Assembly (NCBI RefSeq): GCF_000429005.1
Contig: NZ_AUBA01000005.1
Span: 1 to 64,000 of the forward strand
Origin: Novosphingobium acidiphilum DSM 19966
Lineage (GTDB): Bacteria; Pseudomonadota; Alphaproteobacteria; Sphingomonadales; Sphingomonadaceae
Reading direction: 5' to 3'
Length of the DNA stretch: 64,000 nt
Part shown: positions 19,546 to 27,866 of the stretch, piece by piece
How positions within the stretch are numbered: the stretch's first letter is position 1
Layout: each line of letters begins with the position of its first letter
Translations under genes and position numbers: made by a program
The notes under the pieces: generated by a model
What the model was told of the DNA's origin: nothing
The model's input: only the letters and a program-made list of their open reading frames with translations
Databases searched by the model: none

Positions 19546-20937
19546 ATGGCGCTTGATATCCTGATCGTCGACGATGAACGCGACATCCGCGAACTGGTTG
19601 CGGGCGTGTTGAGCGACGAAGGCTATTCCTGCCGGGTCGCGGGCGACAGCACCGCGGCGCTGGCCGCGATCGATGAACGCCGCCCCAGTCTGGTGCTGCT
19701 CGATGTCTGGCTGCACGGCAGCCCGATGGACGGGCTCGAAGTGCTGGACGAGATCAAGAAGCGCGAACCTGCGCTGCCGGTGCTGATCTTTTCGGGTCAC
19801 GGCAATATCGATACGGCGGTGTCGGCGATCAGCCGCGGCGCCATGGATTTCATCGAAAAGCCGTTTGAGGCCGAACGCCTGCTGTTGCTTGTGGAACGTG
19901 CCACCGAAACCGACCGGCTGCGTCGCGAAAACGCCCGGCTGCGCCGCGATTTCGGGATGTCGGACGAATTCACCGGCAATTCCTCGGCCGTCAACGCGGT
20001 GCGCGCCACGCTGAAGCGTGTGGCCCATACCGGCAGCCGTGTGCTGATCACCGGGCCCGCGGGATCGGGCAAGGAGGTCGCCGCGCGGCTGTTGCACAGC
20101 TGGAGCGCGCGCACCGACAATCCGTTCGTCACGGTCAATTCGGCACGGATCACGCCCGAACGGTTCGAACAGGAATTGTTCGGTGAAGAGGCCGATGGCA
20201 AACTGGTGCGGGCAGGGCTGCTCGAAATGGCCGATGGCGGCACGCTGTTTCTGGATGAAGTGGCCGACATGCCCGCCTCGAGCCAGGCGCGTATTTTGCG
20301 CGTGCTGACCGAGCAGGCGTTTGTCCGGGTGGGTGGGCACCGCCAGATCCGGGTCGATGTGCGCGTGGTATCGTCCAGTTCACGCCCGCTGGAAAAGGAA
20401 ATTGCCGAACGCCGGTTTCGCGAAGACTTGTTCTACCGGCTGAATGTCGTGCCGGTGACGATCCCGCCGCTGGCCGAACGGCGCGATGACATCCCGTCGC
20501 TGATCGATCATTTCTTTGCCCGCTTTGCCAGCGAACAGGGCCTGCCGGCGCCGGGTGTGGCCTCGGAAGCGATGGCCGCGCTGCAAAGCTATGACTGGCC
20601 TGGCAATGTGCGTCAGTTGCGCAATGTCGTGGAACGCACGATGATTCTGGCGCCGCGCGGCCGGCTGGCACGGATCGAGGCGGACATGCTGCCGACCGAA
20701 ATCCTCAGTACGCCGCTGGTGGGCGACAGCAACACCGCATCGCTGATGGGAGCCCCCCTGCGCGAGGCGCGCGAGAATTTCGAACGCGAATATTTGCGCG
20801 TCCAGATTCGCCGGTTTTCGGGGAACATTTCCAAGACGGCGAGCTTCATCGGCATGGAACGCTCTGCGTTGCATCGCAAACTCAAGCTGCTGGGCATGGC
20901 CGAGCGGCGCGAGGACGAAGAGGACGACGCAGGCTGA
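19546..20937 (+). CDS. ntrX: response regulator NtrX (AAA+ domain lacking GAFTGA)
   Basis: NtrX is the response regulator partner of NtrY. It is 463 residues. The receiver has D53 (VLLDVWLHG). Walker A is GPAGSGKE (170-177) and Walker B is TLFLDEVADMP. Where NtrC-type activators have GAFTGA, this protein reads LFGEEADGKLVRAG (211-224), so direct sigma-54 contact is not expected. This is a known trait of many alphaproteobacterial NtrX proteins, which act with sigma-70. The C-terminal Fis-type HTH reads NISKTASFIGMERSALHRKL. AGGA precedes the ATG. Compare the intact GAFTGA in NtrC two genes upstream. Confidence 0.94.
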   Translation: MALDILIVDDERDIRELVAGVLSDEGYSCRVAGDSTAALAAIDERRPSLVLLDVWLHGSPMDGLEVLDEIKKREPALPVLIFSGHGNIDTAVSAISRGAMDFIEKPFEAERLLLLVERATETDRLRRENARLRRDFGMSDEFTGNSSAVNAVRATLKRVAHTGSRVLITGPAGSGKEVAARLLHSWSARTDNPFVTVNSARITPERFEQELFGEEADGKLVRAGLLEMADGGTLFLDEVADMPASSQARILRVLTEQAFVRVGGHRQIRVDVRVVSSSSRPLEKEIAERRFREDLFYRLNVVPVTIPPLAERRDDIPSLIDHFFARFASEQGLPAPGVASEAMAALQSYDWPGNVRQLRNVVERTMILAPRGRLARIEADMLPTEILSTPLVGDSNTASLMGAPLREARENFEREYLRVQIRRFSGNISKTASFIGMERSALHRKLKLLGMAERREDEEDDAG

Positions 20938-21124
20938 GGCGTTGCAAAGGGTGGAATGCTGAACCAGTTCGCGGTTTACGCGCGCCGGGTCTCGACGTTA
21001 TAGGATGATGAATAGCGGTGTCAGAGACGGAATCGGATGAAATCCAGGTGCCGTCGCTGCGCCAGATCGCGAAGGTCCCGTGCAGGCGGGGTCCAGCCAA
21101 GACAAACAACAGGAGTCAGCCAAG

Positions 21125-21709
21125 ATGACCGGACGCACGCTTACCGCACGGCCCCGCACCAAGGCCGAAGATGAACAGGACGCTGCCGCCGCTGCCGCCG
21201 CTGCAACACCTGCGGTGGTTGCCACGGGCCTGAAGGGCCAGAACCTTCAGGACGTGTTCCTAAATCACCTGCGCAAGAACAAGATCCCTGTGACCATGTT
21301 CCTGGTAAAAGGCGTGAAGCTGCAGGGCATCGTCACCTGGTTCGACAATTTTTCGATCCTGCTACGCCGCGATGGCCAGTCGCAGCTGGTCTACAAGCAT
21401 GCGATCAGCACGATCATGCCGGGTCAGCAGCTTTCGGTTGCGCATTTCCAGGCCGGACCCGACGAGGGCAATCGCAAGCGGCTGTTGCAGGACGTGTTCC
21501 TGTCGAGCGTGCGCGATGCCGGCGTGCAGGTGACCATGTTCCTGGTCAATGGGGTCATGCTGCAGGGCAAAGTTGCTGCCTATGACCTGTTCTGCATGCT
21601 GCTTGAACGCGAAGGCTATGTGCAACTGGCCTACAAGCATGCGGTTTCGACGATTCAGCCGGCAGGGCATGTTGACCTGTCGGGCGACTGGGACGGCGAA
21701 AACGCCTGA
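21125..21709 (+). CDS. hfq: tandem (two-Sm-domain) Hfq RNA chaperone
   Basis: Hfq pairs small RNAs with mRNAs and is normally a hexamer of about 80-residue subunits. This 194-residue protein holds two full Hfq domains in one chain: residues 38-100 and 118-180, each ending in YKHA-STI-P ([10 protein letters not shown] and [10 protein letters not shown]). The N-terminal 37 residues are an Ala-rich, charged extension. Three chains would form the ring. Both domains keep the proximal-site Q, D, F and YKH. Domain 1 keeps the basic rim (LRKNKIP) and K65 at the E. coli K31 position; domain 2 has VRDAGVQ and M145 there. The ATG at 21125 follows AGGAG by ten bases. hflX follows, as is usual. Confidence 0.93.
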   Translation: MTGRTLTARPRTKAEDEQDAAAAAAAATPAVVATGLKGQNLQDVFLNHLRKNKIPVTMFLVKGVKLQGIVTWFDNFSILLRRDGQSQLVYKHAISTIMPGQQLSVAHFQAGPDEGNRKRLLQDVFLSSVRDAGVQVTMFLVNGVMLQGKVAAYDLFCMLLEREGYVQLAYKHAVSTIQPAGHVDLSGDWDGENA

Positions 21710-21766
21710 TCGTCTGGCCCCTGATCCGTTTGCCAACCCCCAGTCCGGTGCGCTAGGCGCAGCGGC

Positions 21767-23113
21767 ATGAGTGGATTTGAATTCGGACGCAACCCCGAGG
21801 ATATCAAGGGGGATGTCACGCGCGGCGCGCCCACGCTGATCGTGCTTCCCGACTTGCGCCAAAGGGGCAGCCAGGGCCTTGATGCAGAGGCCCGGCTGGA
21901 AGAGGCGCAGGGACTGGCGCTGGCTATCGGGCTGGACGTCGTCGACAGCTTTGCCCTGCCGATCCGCGCGGTGCGTCCGGCCACGCTGTTTGGCGAAGGC
22001 CAGGTCGACAAGATTGGCGTGGCCTGCGAACAATCGGGCGCCGAACTGGTGGTGGTCGATGGCGCTTTGTCGGCGATCCAGCAACGCAATCTGGAAAGCA
22101 AGCTGAGCCGGAAGGTGATCGACCGCACCGGTTTGATCCTTGAAATCTTTGGCGAACGCGCCGCAACCGCCGAAGGGCGATTGCAGGTGGAACTGGCGCA
22201 TCTGGATTACCAGGCCGGGCGTCTGGTGCGATCGTGGACCCACCTTGAACGCCAGCGCGGCGGCTTTGGCTTTCTCGGTGGCCCCGGCGAAACCCAGATC
22301 GAGGCCGACCGTCGCCTGATCCGCGACCGTATGGCGCGCATCCGCCGCGAACTCGAACAAGTGCGGCGGACCCGCAGCCTGCATCGTGAACGGCGCCAGC
22401 GCGCGCCCTGGCCGGTGATTGCGCTGGTCGGTTATACCAATGCTGGCAAATCGACGCTGTTCAACCGGTTGACCGGGGCAGACGTGATGGCCGAAGATTT
22501 GCTGTTTGCCACGCTTGACCCGACAATGCGCGCGATCCGCCTGCCGGCGGTGGACAAGGCCATCCTGTCCGACACGGTCGGGTTCATTTCCGATTTGCCA
22601 ACGCAGCTGGTGGCTGCGTTTCGCGCCACGCTGGAAGAAGTGACCGCGGCCGATATCATCGTCCACGTGCGCGATGTGGCCAACCCTGCCAGCGCCGAAC
22701 AGAAACGCGAAGTCGAAGCGATCCTGGCCGATCTTGGCGTCAATGCCGAAGATGGCCCGCAGGTGCCGATCATCGAGGCCTGGAACAAGATCGACCTGCT
22801 GCCCCCCGACGAACGTGCCCTGCGCGATGATCTGATCGGGCAGGGCGTGCCCGACGTGCCCGCAGTGCCGATTTCCGCCGTGAACGGCGAAGGTGTCGAT
22901 GTGCTGGTGGAACGGCTGGGTATCGTGCTGACCGGCGAAGCGCGGACGCTCGATCTGACCGTGCCGATGGCCGACGGGCAGAAACTGGCCTGGCTGCATG
23001 CCCATGGCGAAGTCCTGTCCGAACGTGTTTCAGAAGATGCCGCGGGACTGCCCGCATCGCGCTTGCGCGTGCGTCTGACCCCGCGCGAACTGGGCCGCTT
23101 TTACAGCCTGTAG
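21767..23113 (+). CDS. hflX: GTPase HflX
   Basis: HflX is a ribosome-associated GTPase that splits stalled 70S ribosomes under stress. It is 448 residues. The N-terminal HflX domain has FGEGQVDKIG (75-84) and the linker RGGFGFLGGPGETQIEADRRL. The G domain has G1 GYTNAGKST (222-230), G3 DTVGFISDLP and G4 NKID. It follows hfq by 57 bases on the same strand, the standard hfq-hflX order. Its stop is one base from the convergent mazG stop. Confidence 0.95.
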   Translation: MSGFEFGRNPEDIKGDVTRGAPTLIVLPDLRQRGSQGLDAEARLEEAQGLALAIGLDVVDSFALPIRAVRPATLFGEGQVDKIGVACEQSGAELVVVDGALSAIQQRNLESKLSRKVIDRTGLILEIFGERAATAEGRLQVELAHLDYQAGRLVRSWTHLERQRGGFGFLGGPGETQIEADRRLIRDRMARIRRELEQVRRTRSLHRERRQRAPWPVIALVGYTNAGKSTLFNRLTGADVMAEDLLFATLDPTMRAIRLPAVDKAILSDTVGFISDLPTQLVAAFRATLEEVTAADIIVHVRDVANPASAEQKREVEAILADLGVNAEDGPQVPIIEAWNKIDLLPPDERALRDDLIGQGVPDVPAVPISAVNGEGVDVLVERLGIVLTGEARTLDLTVPMADGQKLAWLHAHGEVLSERVSEDAAGLPASRLRVRLTPRELGRFYSL

Positions 23114-23114
23114 C

Positions 23115-23882
23115 TTATTCGCTGCGCTTGACCGCCTGCCACAGTGCTTCTTGCGCATCGAGGTCGTGTCCGGCCAGTGTGCCGCCTGCCAGTGCCTCCA
23201 TCGCGCGGAACCGCCGTTCGAATTTGGCATTGGCACGGGCCAGCGCCTCTTCGGGGGCGATGCCGTGCGCACGCACGAGATTGACCGCAGCGAACAGCAT
23301 GTCGCCCGCCTCTTCCAGGCGGTGTTCGGGGGTCTCGGCCGCGGCCAGCTCGGCGGTTTCCTCCACCAGTTTGGCCGCAGGCCCGGCGGGATCGGGCCAG
23401 TCGAACCCGACCCGCGCGGCGCGTTTCTGCAGTTTTTCCGCACGCATCAATGCGGGCAGGGCCAGTGCCACGCCGTCCATGGCGCTTTGTGCGCCTTTGG
23501 CTGCGCGCTCGGCCGCCTTGGCATTTTCCCAGCGTTCCTCGCGCGATTGGCCGACATTGTCCGCGCCACCGAAGATATGCGGATGCCGCGCCTCCATCTT
23601 GTCGGAAATGGCATCGGCGACATCGGCAAAGGCAAAATGTCCCGCCTCTTGCGCCATGCGGCTGTGAAACACCACTTGCAGCAGCAGATCGCCCAGTTCT
23701 TCGCGCAACGCATCCATATCGTCGCGCGCAATCGCGTCGGCCACTTCATAGGCCTCTTCAATGGTATAAGGCGCGATCGTGGCAAAGTTCTGCGCCAGAT
23801 CCCATTCGCAGCCGTGGTCGGGATCGCGCAGGGCCGCCATGATTGTCAACAGCCGTGCAAGCGGATCGGTGGTGGTGGTCAT
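23115..23882 (-). CDS. mazG: nucleoside triphosphate pyrophosphohydrolase MazG
   Basis: MazG hydrolyses (d)NTPs to NMPs and PPi and is a housecleaning and stress-linked enzyme. The 255-residue form has two tandem MazG domains. The first carries the EEAYEVADAI...EELGDLLLQVVFHS metal-binding EExxE/ExxD set, and the second carries KLVEETAEL and LEEAGDMLFAAVNL. A conserved CEWDLAQNFATIAPYTIEE block precedes the first. The ATG at 23882 was preferred; a longer frame to 23999 adds non-conserved sequence. It converges on hflX with a single base between the stops. Confidence 0.93.
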   Translation of the reverse strand: MTTTTDPLARLLTIMAALRDPDHGCEWDLAQNFATIAPYTIEEAYEVADAIARDDMDALREELGDLLLQVVFHSRMAQEAGHFAFADVADAISDKMEARHPHIFGGADNVGQSREERWENAKAAERAAKGAQSAMDGVALALPALMRAEKLQKRAARVGFDWPDPAGPAAKLVEETAELAAAETPEHRLEEAGDMLFAAVNLVRAHGIAPEEALARANAKFERRFRAMEALAGGTLAGHDLDAQEALWQAVKRSE

Positions 23883-24098
23883 GCCGGGCCCTGTGCAATT
23901 GGTGTGTGGCGATCGCTGGCAAGGTCGACGCGATTTGGCAAGCCCGAGGGCAAAGCGATTGCGTTGCCGCTTCGCCAGATTGGTCGCATTACCGGGCATG
24001 AACGCTCATTTTGGCGGCATTTCCGGTCGAATTGCGCGTGGCATTGGGTGCATGATCGTAGGAAATCCATCCTGCCAGGCACCAGGGACGCCCCGGCC

Positions 24099-24281
24099 AT
24101 GAACCACGCACCTGCCCAATGCAGCCAGGGACCGGTCGAACAGGTGCTGGGCCTGCTCGAACAGGCGCTGACCATCCTTGACAAACACGGCCTGCCGCTT
24201 GCTGCGGCCAAAGTAGACGAGGCACGCTGGGCCGTGCACCGCGCCAGCGGCAACGTGGCTTGTCTTTCGCGTCGGCGATAG
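24099..24281 (+). CDS. small helical protein, hypothetical
   Basis: This is a possible 60-residue protein. The central part VLGLLEQALTILDKHGLPLA reads as an amphipathic helix followed by a turn, and similar short proteins with an ALxxLDxxGLxxAAA pattern occur in sphingomonads. The tail is Arg-rich (SRRR). Upstream AGGGAC is a modest ribosome site. It precedes the YgiB-like lipoprotein gene by 26 bases on the same strand. No function can be given. The alternative is that this is a chance frame. Confidence 0.4.
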   Translation: MNHAPAQCSQGPVEQVLGLLEQALTILDKHGLPLAAAKVDEARWAVHRASGNVACLSRRR

Positions 24282-24307
24282 GTTAATCTCGGTGCAAGGG
24301 GGTGCCG

Positions 24308-24655
24308 ATGCGCAGGAAACCGGAAAGACGTTCGCTGGTCATGCTGGCAGGAGTGGCGGCAACCATGGCAGGGTGTTCATCGCATGACGATGGTCAGTGG
24401 CGTGTGTGTGCCGATGCGCAGGGACGGCGCTTGCCCGATATCGCCTGCCAGCAGAGCGGCAGCTATGGGCACGGCGGCGGAGGCGGCTGGGTGTTCATCA
24501 ACCGCACGTATTCGGCGCCACCCGTGGGCCAGGTCGTAACCGGCGGCACACGCAGCGCGGCTGGCCAGGCCTATTCGGCCCCGGCCGAAGGCATTGCGCG
24601 CGGCGGTTTTGGCAGCACGGGCGAGGGCGGCGCGGGACACGGCGCCGGGGAATAG
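24308..24655 (+). CDS. YgiB-like glycine-rich lipoprotein
   Basis: This is a 115-residue protein with an Arg-rich N-terminus, a hydrophobic segment and a lipobox ending at C23 (MAGC), so it is probably an outer-membrane or inner-membrane lipoprotein. The mature part has CADAQGRRLPDIACQQ (possible disulfide), a Gly-rich run, and a C-terminal ARGGFGSTGEGG resembling the TRGGFG tail of E. coli YgiB (DUF1190). Context supports this: the next gene, three bases on, is the YgiC-type ATP-grasp protein, the same order as ygiB-ygiC. A GTG two codons upstream is an alternative start. Confidence 0.65.
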   Translation: MRRKPERRSLVMLAGVAATMAGCSSHDDGQWRVCADAQGRRLPDIACQQSGSYGHGGGGGWVFINRTYSAPPVGQVVTGGTRSAAGQAYSAPAEGIARGGFGSTGEGGAGHGAGE

Positions 24656-24658
24656 GTC

Positions 24659-25801
24659 ATGCGCCGACAGACGATCGTACCGCGCCACGACTGGCAGGCC
24701 AAAGTCGAAGCGTTGGGGCTGATCTGGCACAGCACCGCTGGCATGCCCTATTGGGGCGAAGATGCCTGCTATACGCTGACGAGCGCCGAGATCGATGCGA
24801 TTGCGGCCGCCAGCGAAGACCTTCACCAGATGTTTGTGGCCGCGGGCGACCATGTCGTGCGGCACAATCTGTTTGCGCGTTTCGGCATTCCCGACTGGTG
24901 CATACCGCTGATCGTCGATGCCTGGGAAAACGAGCCGCCCGCGCTCAACTATGGGCGGTTCGATCTGGCCTTTGATCGCAACGGTGTGCCGCGGCTGTTT
25001 GAATACAATTGCGACACGCCAACCTCGCTGGTCGAAGCGGCGGTGGTGCAATGGCACTGGAAGGAAGAGGTGTTTGCCGGGTCAGATCAGTACAACCGCA
25101 TTCACGAGGCGCTGATCGAACGATGGCAGGCCATTGCACCCGGTCTGGCATCACGGCTGGTGCATTTCGCGCATGTGCCCGACACCGCGGGCGAAGACAC
25201 GCTGACCACCGCCTATATGATGGACCTGGCGCGCGAGGCGGGCCTGGATGTTGCGCCGTTGGTAATGCGCGACATCGGCTGGAAAGCGGGTCCGCAGGGC
25301 GGATTTTTCGATATGGCGGCACGGCCCATTGCCACCATGTGCAAACTGTACCCCTGGGAATGGCTGGTGGCTGAAGAATTCGGCCGCAATATCGCCGCCG
25401 ATCCAAGCGGCACCTGCTGGATCGAGCCGATCTGGAAAATGCTGTGGAGCAACAAGGCGATCTTGCCGATTTTGTGGCAATTATACCCCGATCATCCCAA
25501 TCTGCTGGGCGCCAATTTCGACGCGCCGCCGCAGGGGCTTGACCACGTGATCAAACCGATGCTCGGGCGCGAAGGCGGCAATGTGACGATCATCAAGGAC
25601 GGGCAGGTGCTCACCACCAGCGATGGGCGCTATACCGGGCCGGTAATCTATCAGGAATTTTGCGACGCACCCGATTACGACGGGCGGTTCCCGGTGCTGG
25701 GCAGCTGGATGGTCGATGGCACCTGCGTCGGGCTTGGCATCCGTGAGGGCGGCCGCATCACCACCAACCGAGACCTGTTTGTGCCGCATGTGATGGATTG
25801 A
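24659..25801 (+). CDS. glutathionylspermidine synthase-family ATP-grasp protein (YgiC-like)
   Basis: This 380-residue protein belongs to the family of the synthetase domain of glutathionylspermidine synthase, like E. coli YgiC and YjfC. It probably forms an amide bond using ATP, but the single-domain members have not been shown to make glutathionylspermidine and the substrate is unknown. Family marks are GEDACYTLTSAEID, RFDLAFDRNGVPRLFEYNCDTPTS (the acidic pair EYNCDTPT), LYPWEWLVAEEFG, IEPIWKMLWSNKAILP and KPMLGREGGNV near the ATP site. It is coupled to the YgiB-like lipoprotein gene. Confidence 0.88.
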   Translation: MRRQTIVPRHDWQAKVEALGLIWHSTAGMPYWGEDACYTLTSAEIDAIAAASEDLHQMFVAAGDHVVRHNLFARFGIPDWCIPLIVDAWENEPPALNYGRFDLAFDRNGVPRLFEYNCDTPTSLVEAAVVQWHWKEEVFAGSDQYNRIHEALIERWQAIAPGLASRLVHFAHVPDTAGEDTLTTAYMMDLAREAGLDVAPLVMRDIGWKAGPQGGFFDMAARPIATMCKLYPWEWLVAEEFGRNIAADPSGTCWIEPIWKMLWSNKAILPILWQLYPDHPNLLGANFDAPPQGLDHVIKPMLGREGGNVTIIKDGQVLTTSDGRYTGPVIYQEFCDAPDYDGRFPVLGSWMVDGTCVGLGIREGGRITTNRDLFVPHVMD

Positions 25802-25825
25802 CCGCGCCGCGGGCGTTTTGTCGAT

Positions 25826-26596
25826 TCAGGGAAGACGATGACCGGACGCCACATCGATGACTGTATCGCGATCGTAATCGAGCACGCCGGGGATCGGCGG
25901 CAGGCGATCGATCAGGGCGCCGAAATAGTTGGGCATCTTGCCCGTCGCGTGAAACCGTGCGGGGGTAATCGTCACGCCCTGCAACCGATCGCCCGGCGGC
26001 ACGATGCCCGGCCCTGGCGGGATCAGCGCAAAGGGGCGGTTGCCCGCCGGATTGGGCGGCAGGGGCGTGCCATCCCAATCGTCGTTCAGCCGGATGCGGC
26101 CGATATCCACCACCTGGCCCGCGCGCGCATCGAATTGCACGGTGCCAAGGCAGAAACAGGTTTCGGCGTCACCCGGCCCGCTCAGCCACATATGGCCATA
26201 GATCACGTAAGACCCGGGCCGCACCGCGATCAGATAGAGATATTGCCCATCCTGTTTGTCAAACACCGGGCCCATGGTGGTGTTGATGAAATTGTACAAT
26301 TCAAGCGGCGGCAGCTGGAATTCCGCCTCGGTCAGGTCCGGGTTTTTGGATTGGGCACGCACCAGTTCAAACGCGCGGTTTGCCTCTTGCTTGGCGCGTT
26401 CGGCCTGGGTTGGAATGCGCAGGAACCGCATCTCGCTTTTCTGGGCAAGGCGGAACAGCACATAGGACAGCGTTGGATTGATCTGGACCGGCCCGCTGCC
26501 GCCGATCTGTTCGGCCTGGGCGATCTCTTGCGCCCGGGCCGTGCCTGCGGCCGATACGATGGCGGCAAGCACCGCAACGCTTTGCATCCAGCGCAT
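25826..26596 (-). CDS. secreted protein of unknown function
   Basis: This is a 256-residue protein with a signal peptide (MRWMQSVAVLAAIVSAAGTARA, then QEIAQAEQ). The mature part has LSYVLFRLAQKSEMRFLRIP, a Tyr-rich central beta-like region (GQYLYLIAVRPGSYVIYGHM), a CFCLGTVQFDARAGQVVDIG stretch and a proline-rich part. I recognise no named domain or catalytic motif. The start at 26596 overlaps the stop of the upstream gene (TAATG), so the two are translationally coupled and presumably act together in the periplasm. Confidence 0.7.
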   Translation of the reverse strand: MRWMQSVAVLAAIVSAAGTARAQEIAQAEQIGGSGPVQINPTLSYVLFRLAQKSEMRFLRIPTQAERAKQEANRAFELVRAQSKNPDLTEAEFQLPPLELYNFINTTMGPVFDKQDGQYLYLIAVRPGSYVIYGHMWLSGPGDAETCFCLGTVQFDARAGQVVDIGRIRLNDDWDGTPLPPNPAGNRPFALIPPGPGIVPPGDRLQGVTITPARFHATGKMPNYFGALIDRLPPIPGVLDYDRDTVIDVASGHRLP

Positions 26597-27051
26597 TATT
26601 TCAGCTCCGGCTGCGCGGGCAAGGGGCCGGATGCGGCGCGGGCCTGCTGAATGACCATTCGCGTGCGCTCGGCCTCGGTCGGTTCCGGTTTCACCGCGTC
26701 GGAATTGAAGCTCTGCCAGATCGCCCGTGGCAGGCCATAGCGTCGATACCCCTTGTAGCCCATGCACACGCGGAGATTGGCCTTGCGCGTCATAAGCTGG
26801 CGCGATCCGCTGAACATGCCGAAATCGGTCGCCCGCGCAAAATTATCGCATTCCATGATGTCGGCCAGTGCCTGCGCAAACGACGTCTCGGTGCGATGAA
26901 AATAGAAATACTTGTCAAAATCCTGCGCGGCCGCGGCGTCGGGCGTAAATGTCAGGGAAGGGGGATCATAGGGATCGGCAGCCTGCCCCAGCGCCGGTTG
27001 CGCCAGAACGGGTATTGCGGCCAGCGCCACAATCAGACAGCATCTTGCCAT
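26596..27051 (-). CDS. secreted protein of unknown function (ECDxxAR...CMGYKGY family)
   Basis: This is a 151-residue protein with a signal peptide ending ALGQA (about residues 1-23). The mature part has KYFYFHRTETSFAQALADI, then MECDNFAR, and RVCMGYKGYRRYGLPRAIW, which I recall from a sphingomonad-type family with two conserved cysteines, often present in several copies per genome. Function is unknown. It is the first gene of a two-gene unit with the secreted protein at 25826. The start at 27051 gives the signal peptide directly; a longer frame to 27096 does not. Confidence 0.7.
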   Translation of the reverse strand: MARCCLIVALAAIPVLAQPALGQAADPYDPPSLTFTPDAAAAQDFDKYFYFHRTETSFAQALADIMECDNFARATDFGMFSGSRQLMTRKANLRVCMGYKGYRRYGLPRAIWQSFNSDAVKPEPTEAERTRMVIQQARAASGPLPAQPELK

Positions 27052-27152
27052 ATCATCCCCTGTCCCCGAATATATGCCCGCGACAACGTCGAACAACCGA
27101 CACGGGAAAACAAGCGCAAATCACGCGCCCGACCAGAACGGAGCGATGCAGA

Positions 27153-27569
27153 ATGATTCGCACGGCCATCAGCACGCTTGTCATGTGCGCCATGCCGGTC
27201 CTTGCCCATGGCGCATCCGTGCCAGCCCCGATCGTGTTCTTCGATATTGCCGGGCCAGACGCCGCCAGACAGGCGGCATTCTACCGCGCGGTGTTCGGAT
27301 GGCAGATCAGGCCTGGCGGCACGGTTTCGGTGCCTGTCAGCGGTGGCAGTCTGGCAGGGGCGCTGCGGCAGGATCCGGCGGACAAGATTGTTTATCTCGG
27401 GGTCGACGATATCGACGCAACTTTGGCGCAGGTCGAGGCGCACGGCGGCAAGATCGTGCATCGCGGGTTTGCCGTCAAAGGCGTCGCGGTGCTTGGCCTG
27501 TTCACCGATCCAGCAGGCAACAGCATGGGGCTGGTCGAGATGAAGGACGGCAAGCCGGTCATTCCCTGA
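27153..27569 (+). CDS. secreted VOC (glyoxalase/bleomycin-resistance fold) protein
   Basis: This is a 138-residue protein. The N-terminal MIRTAISTLVMCAMPVLAHG looks like a signal peptide. The rest is one VOC module with PIVFFDIAGPDAARQAAFYRAVFGW, VYLGVDDIDATLAQVEAHGG and GLFTDPAGNSMGLVEM. The canonical first His is replaced by the D/F of FFDIAG, so metal binding is doubtful; the last Glu (VEM) remains. Glyoxalase I activity is therefore not claimed. A secreted VOC protein is unusual, since most are cytoplasmic. It is divergent from the secreted pair at 25.8-27.05 kb. Confidence 0.75.
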   Translation: MIRTAISTLVMCAMPVLAHGASVPAPIVFFDIAGPDAARQAAFYRAVFGWQIRPGGTVSVPVSGGSLAGALRQDPADKIVYLGVDDIDATLAQVEAHGGKIVHRGFAVKGVAVLGLFTDPAGNSMGLVEMKDGKPVIP

Positions 27570-27644
27570 CCATCCGGACCTCGGTTCGATAATAATGATT
27601 ATGTTAAATGAAGCACGGACCGGTGCGATCCAAGCGTGCCCCCT

Positions 27645-27866
27645 TCACAAGCCACCGGGCTTGTAATGCTGGAACGCCAACGCGGCCGCGGCGATGATCA
27701 CCGCCCATGCAACTGCCATCCACAGCAGTGCCGGCCACGCCGATCGCGGAACGCGCGACACGCGCCCCGCCATCGCTGCGATCACCAATGTCAGCGCCAT
27801 GGCGATGCCCACCATGCGCACCCAGTCATCGGTGGTGAAATCGCCGAACGCGTGAAACACGGTCAT
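27645..27866 (-). CDS. small two-helix membrane protein
   Basis: This is a 73-residue protein with two hydrophobic helices (about 15-33 and 43-64) around an Arg-containing loop (GRVSRVPRS). Its ATG shares ATGA with the stop of the MBL hydrolase gene, so it is the last gene of the mltB-to-MBL run on this strand. Function is unknown; sphingomonads often carry a similar small protein after this hydrolase, from memory. Confidence 0.6.
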   Translation of the reverse strand: MTVFHAFGDFTTDDWVRMVGIAMALTLVIAAMAGRVSRVPRSAWPALLWMAVAWAVIIAAAALAFQHYKPGGL

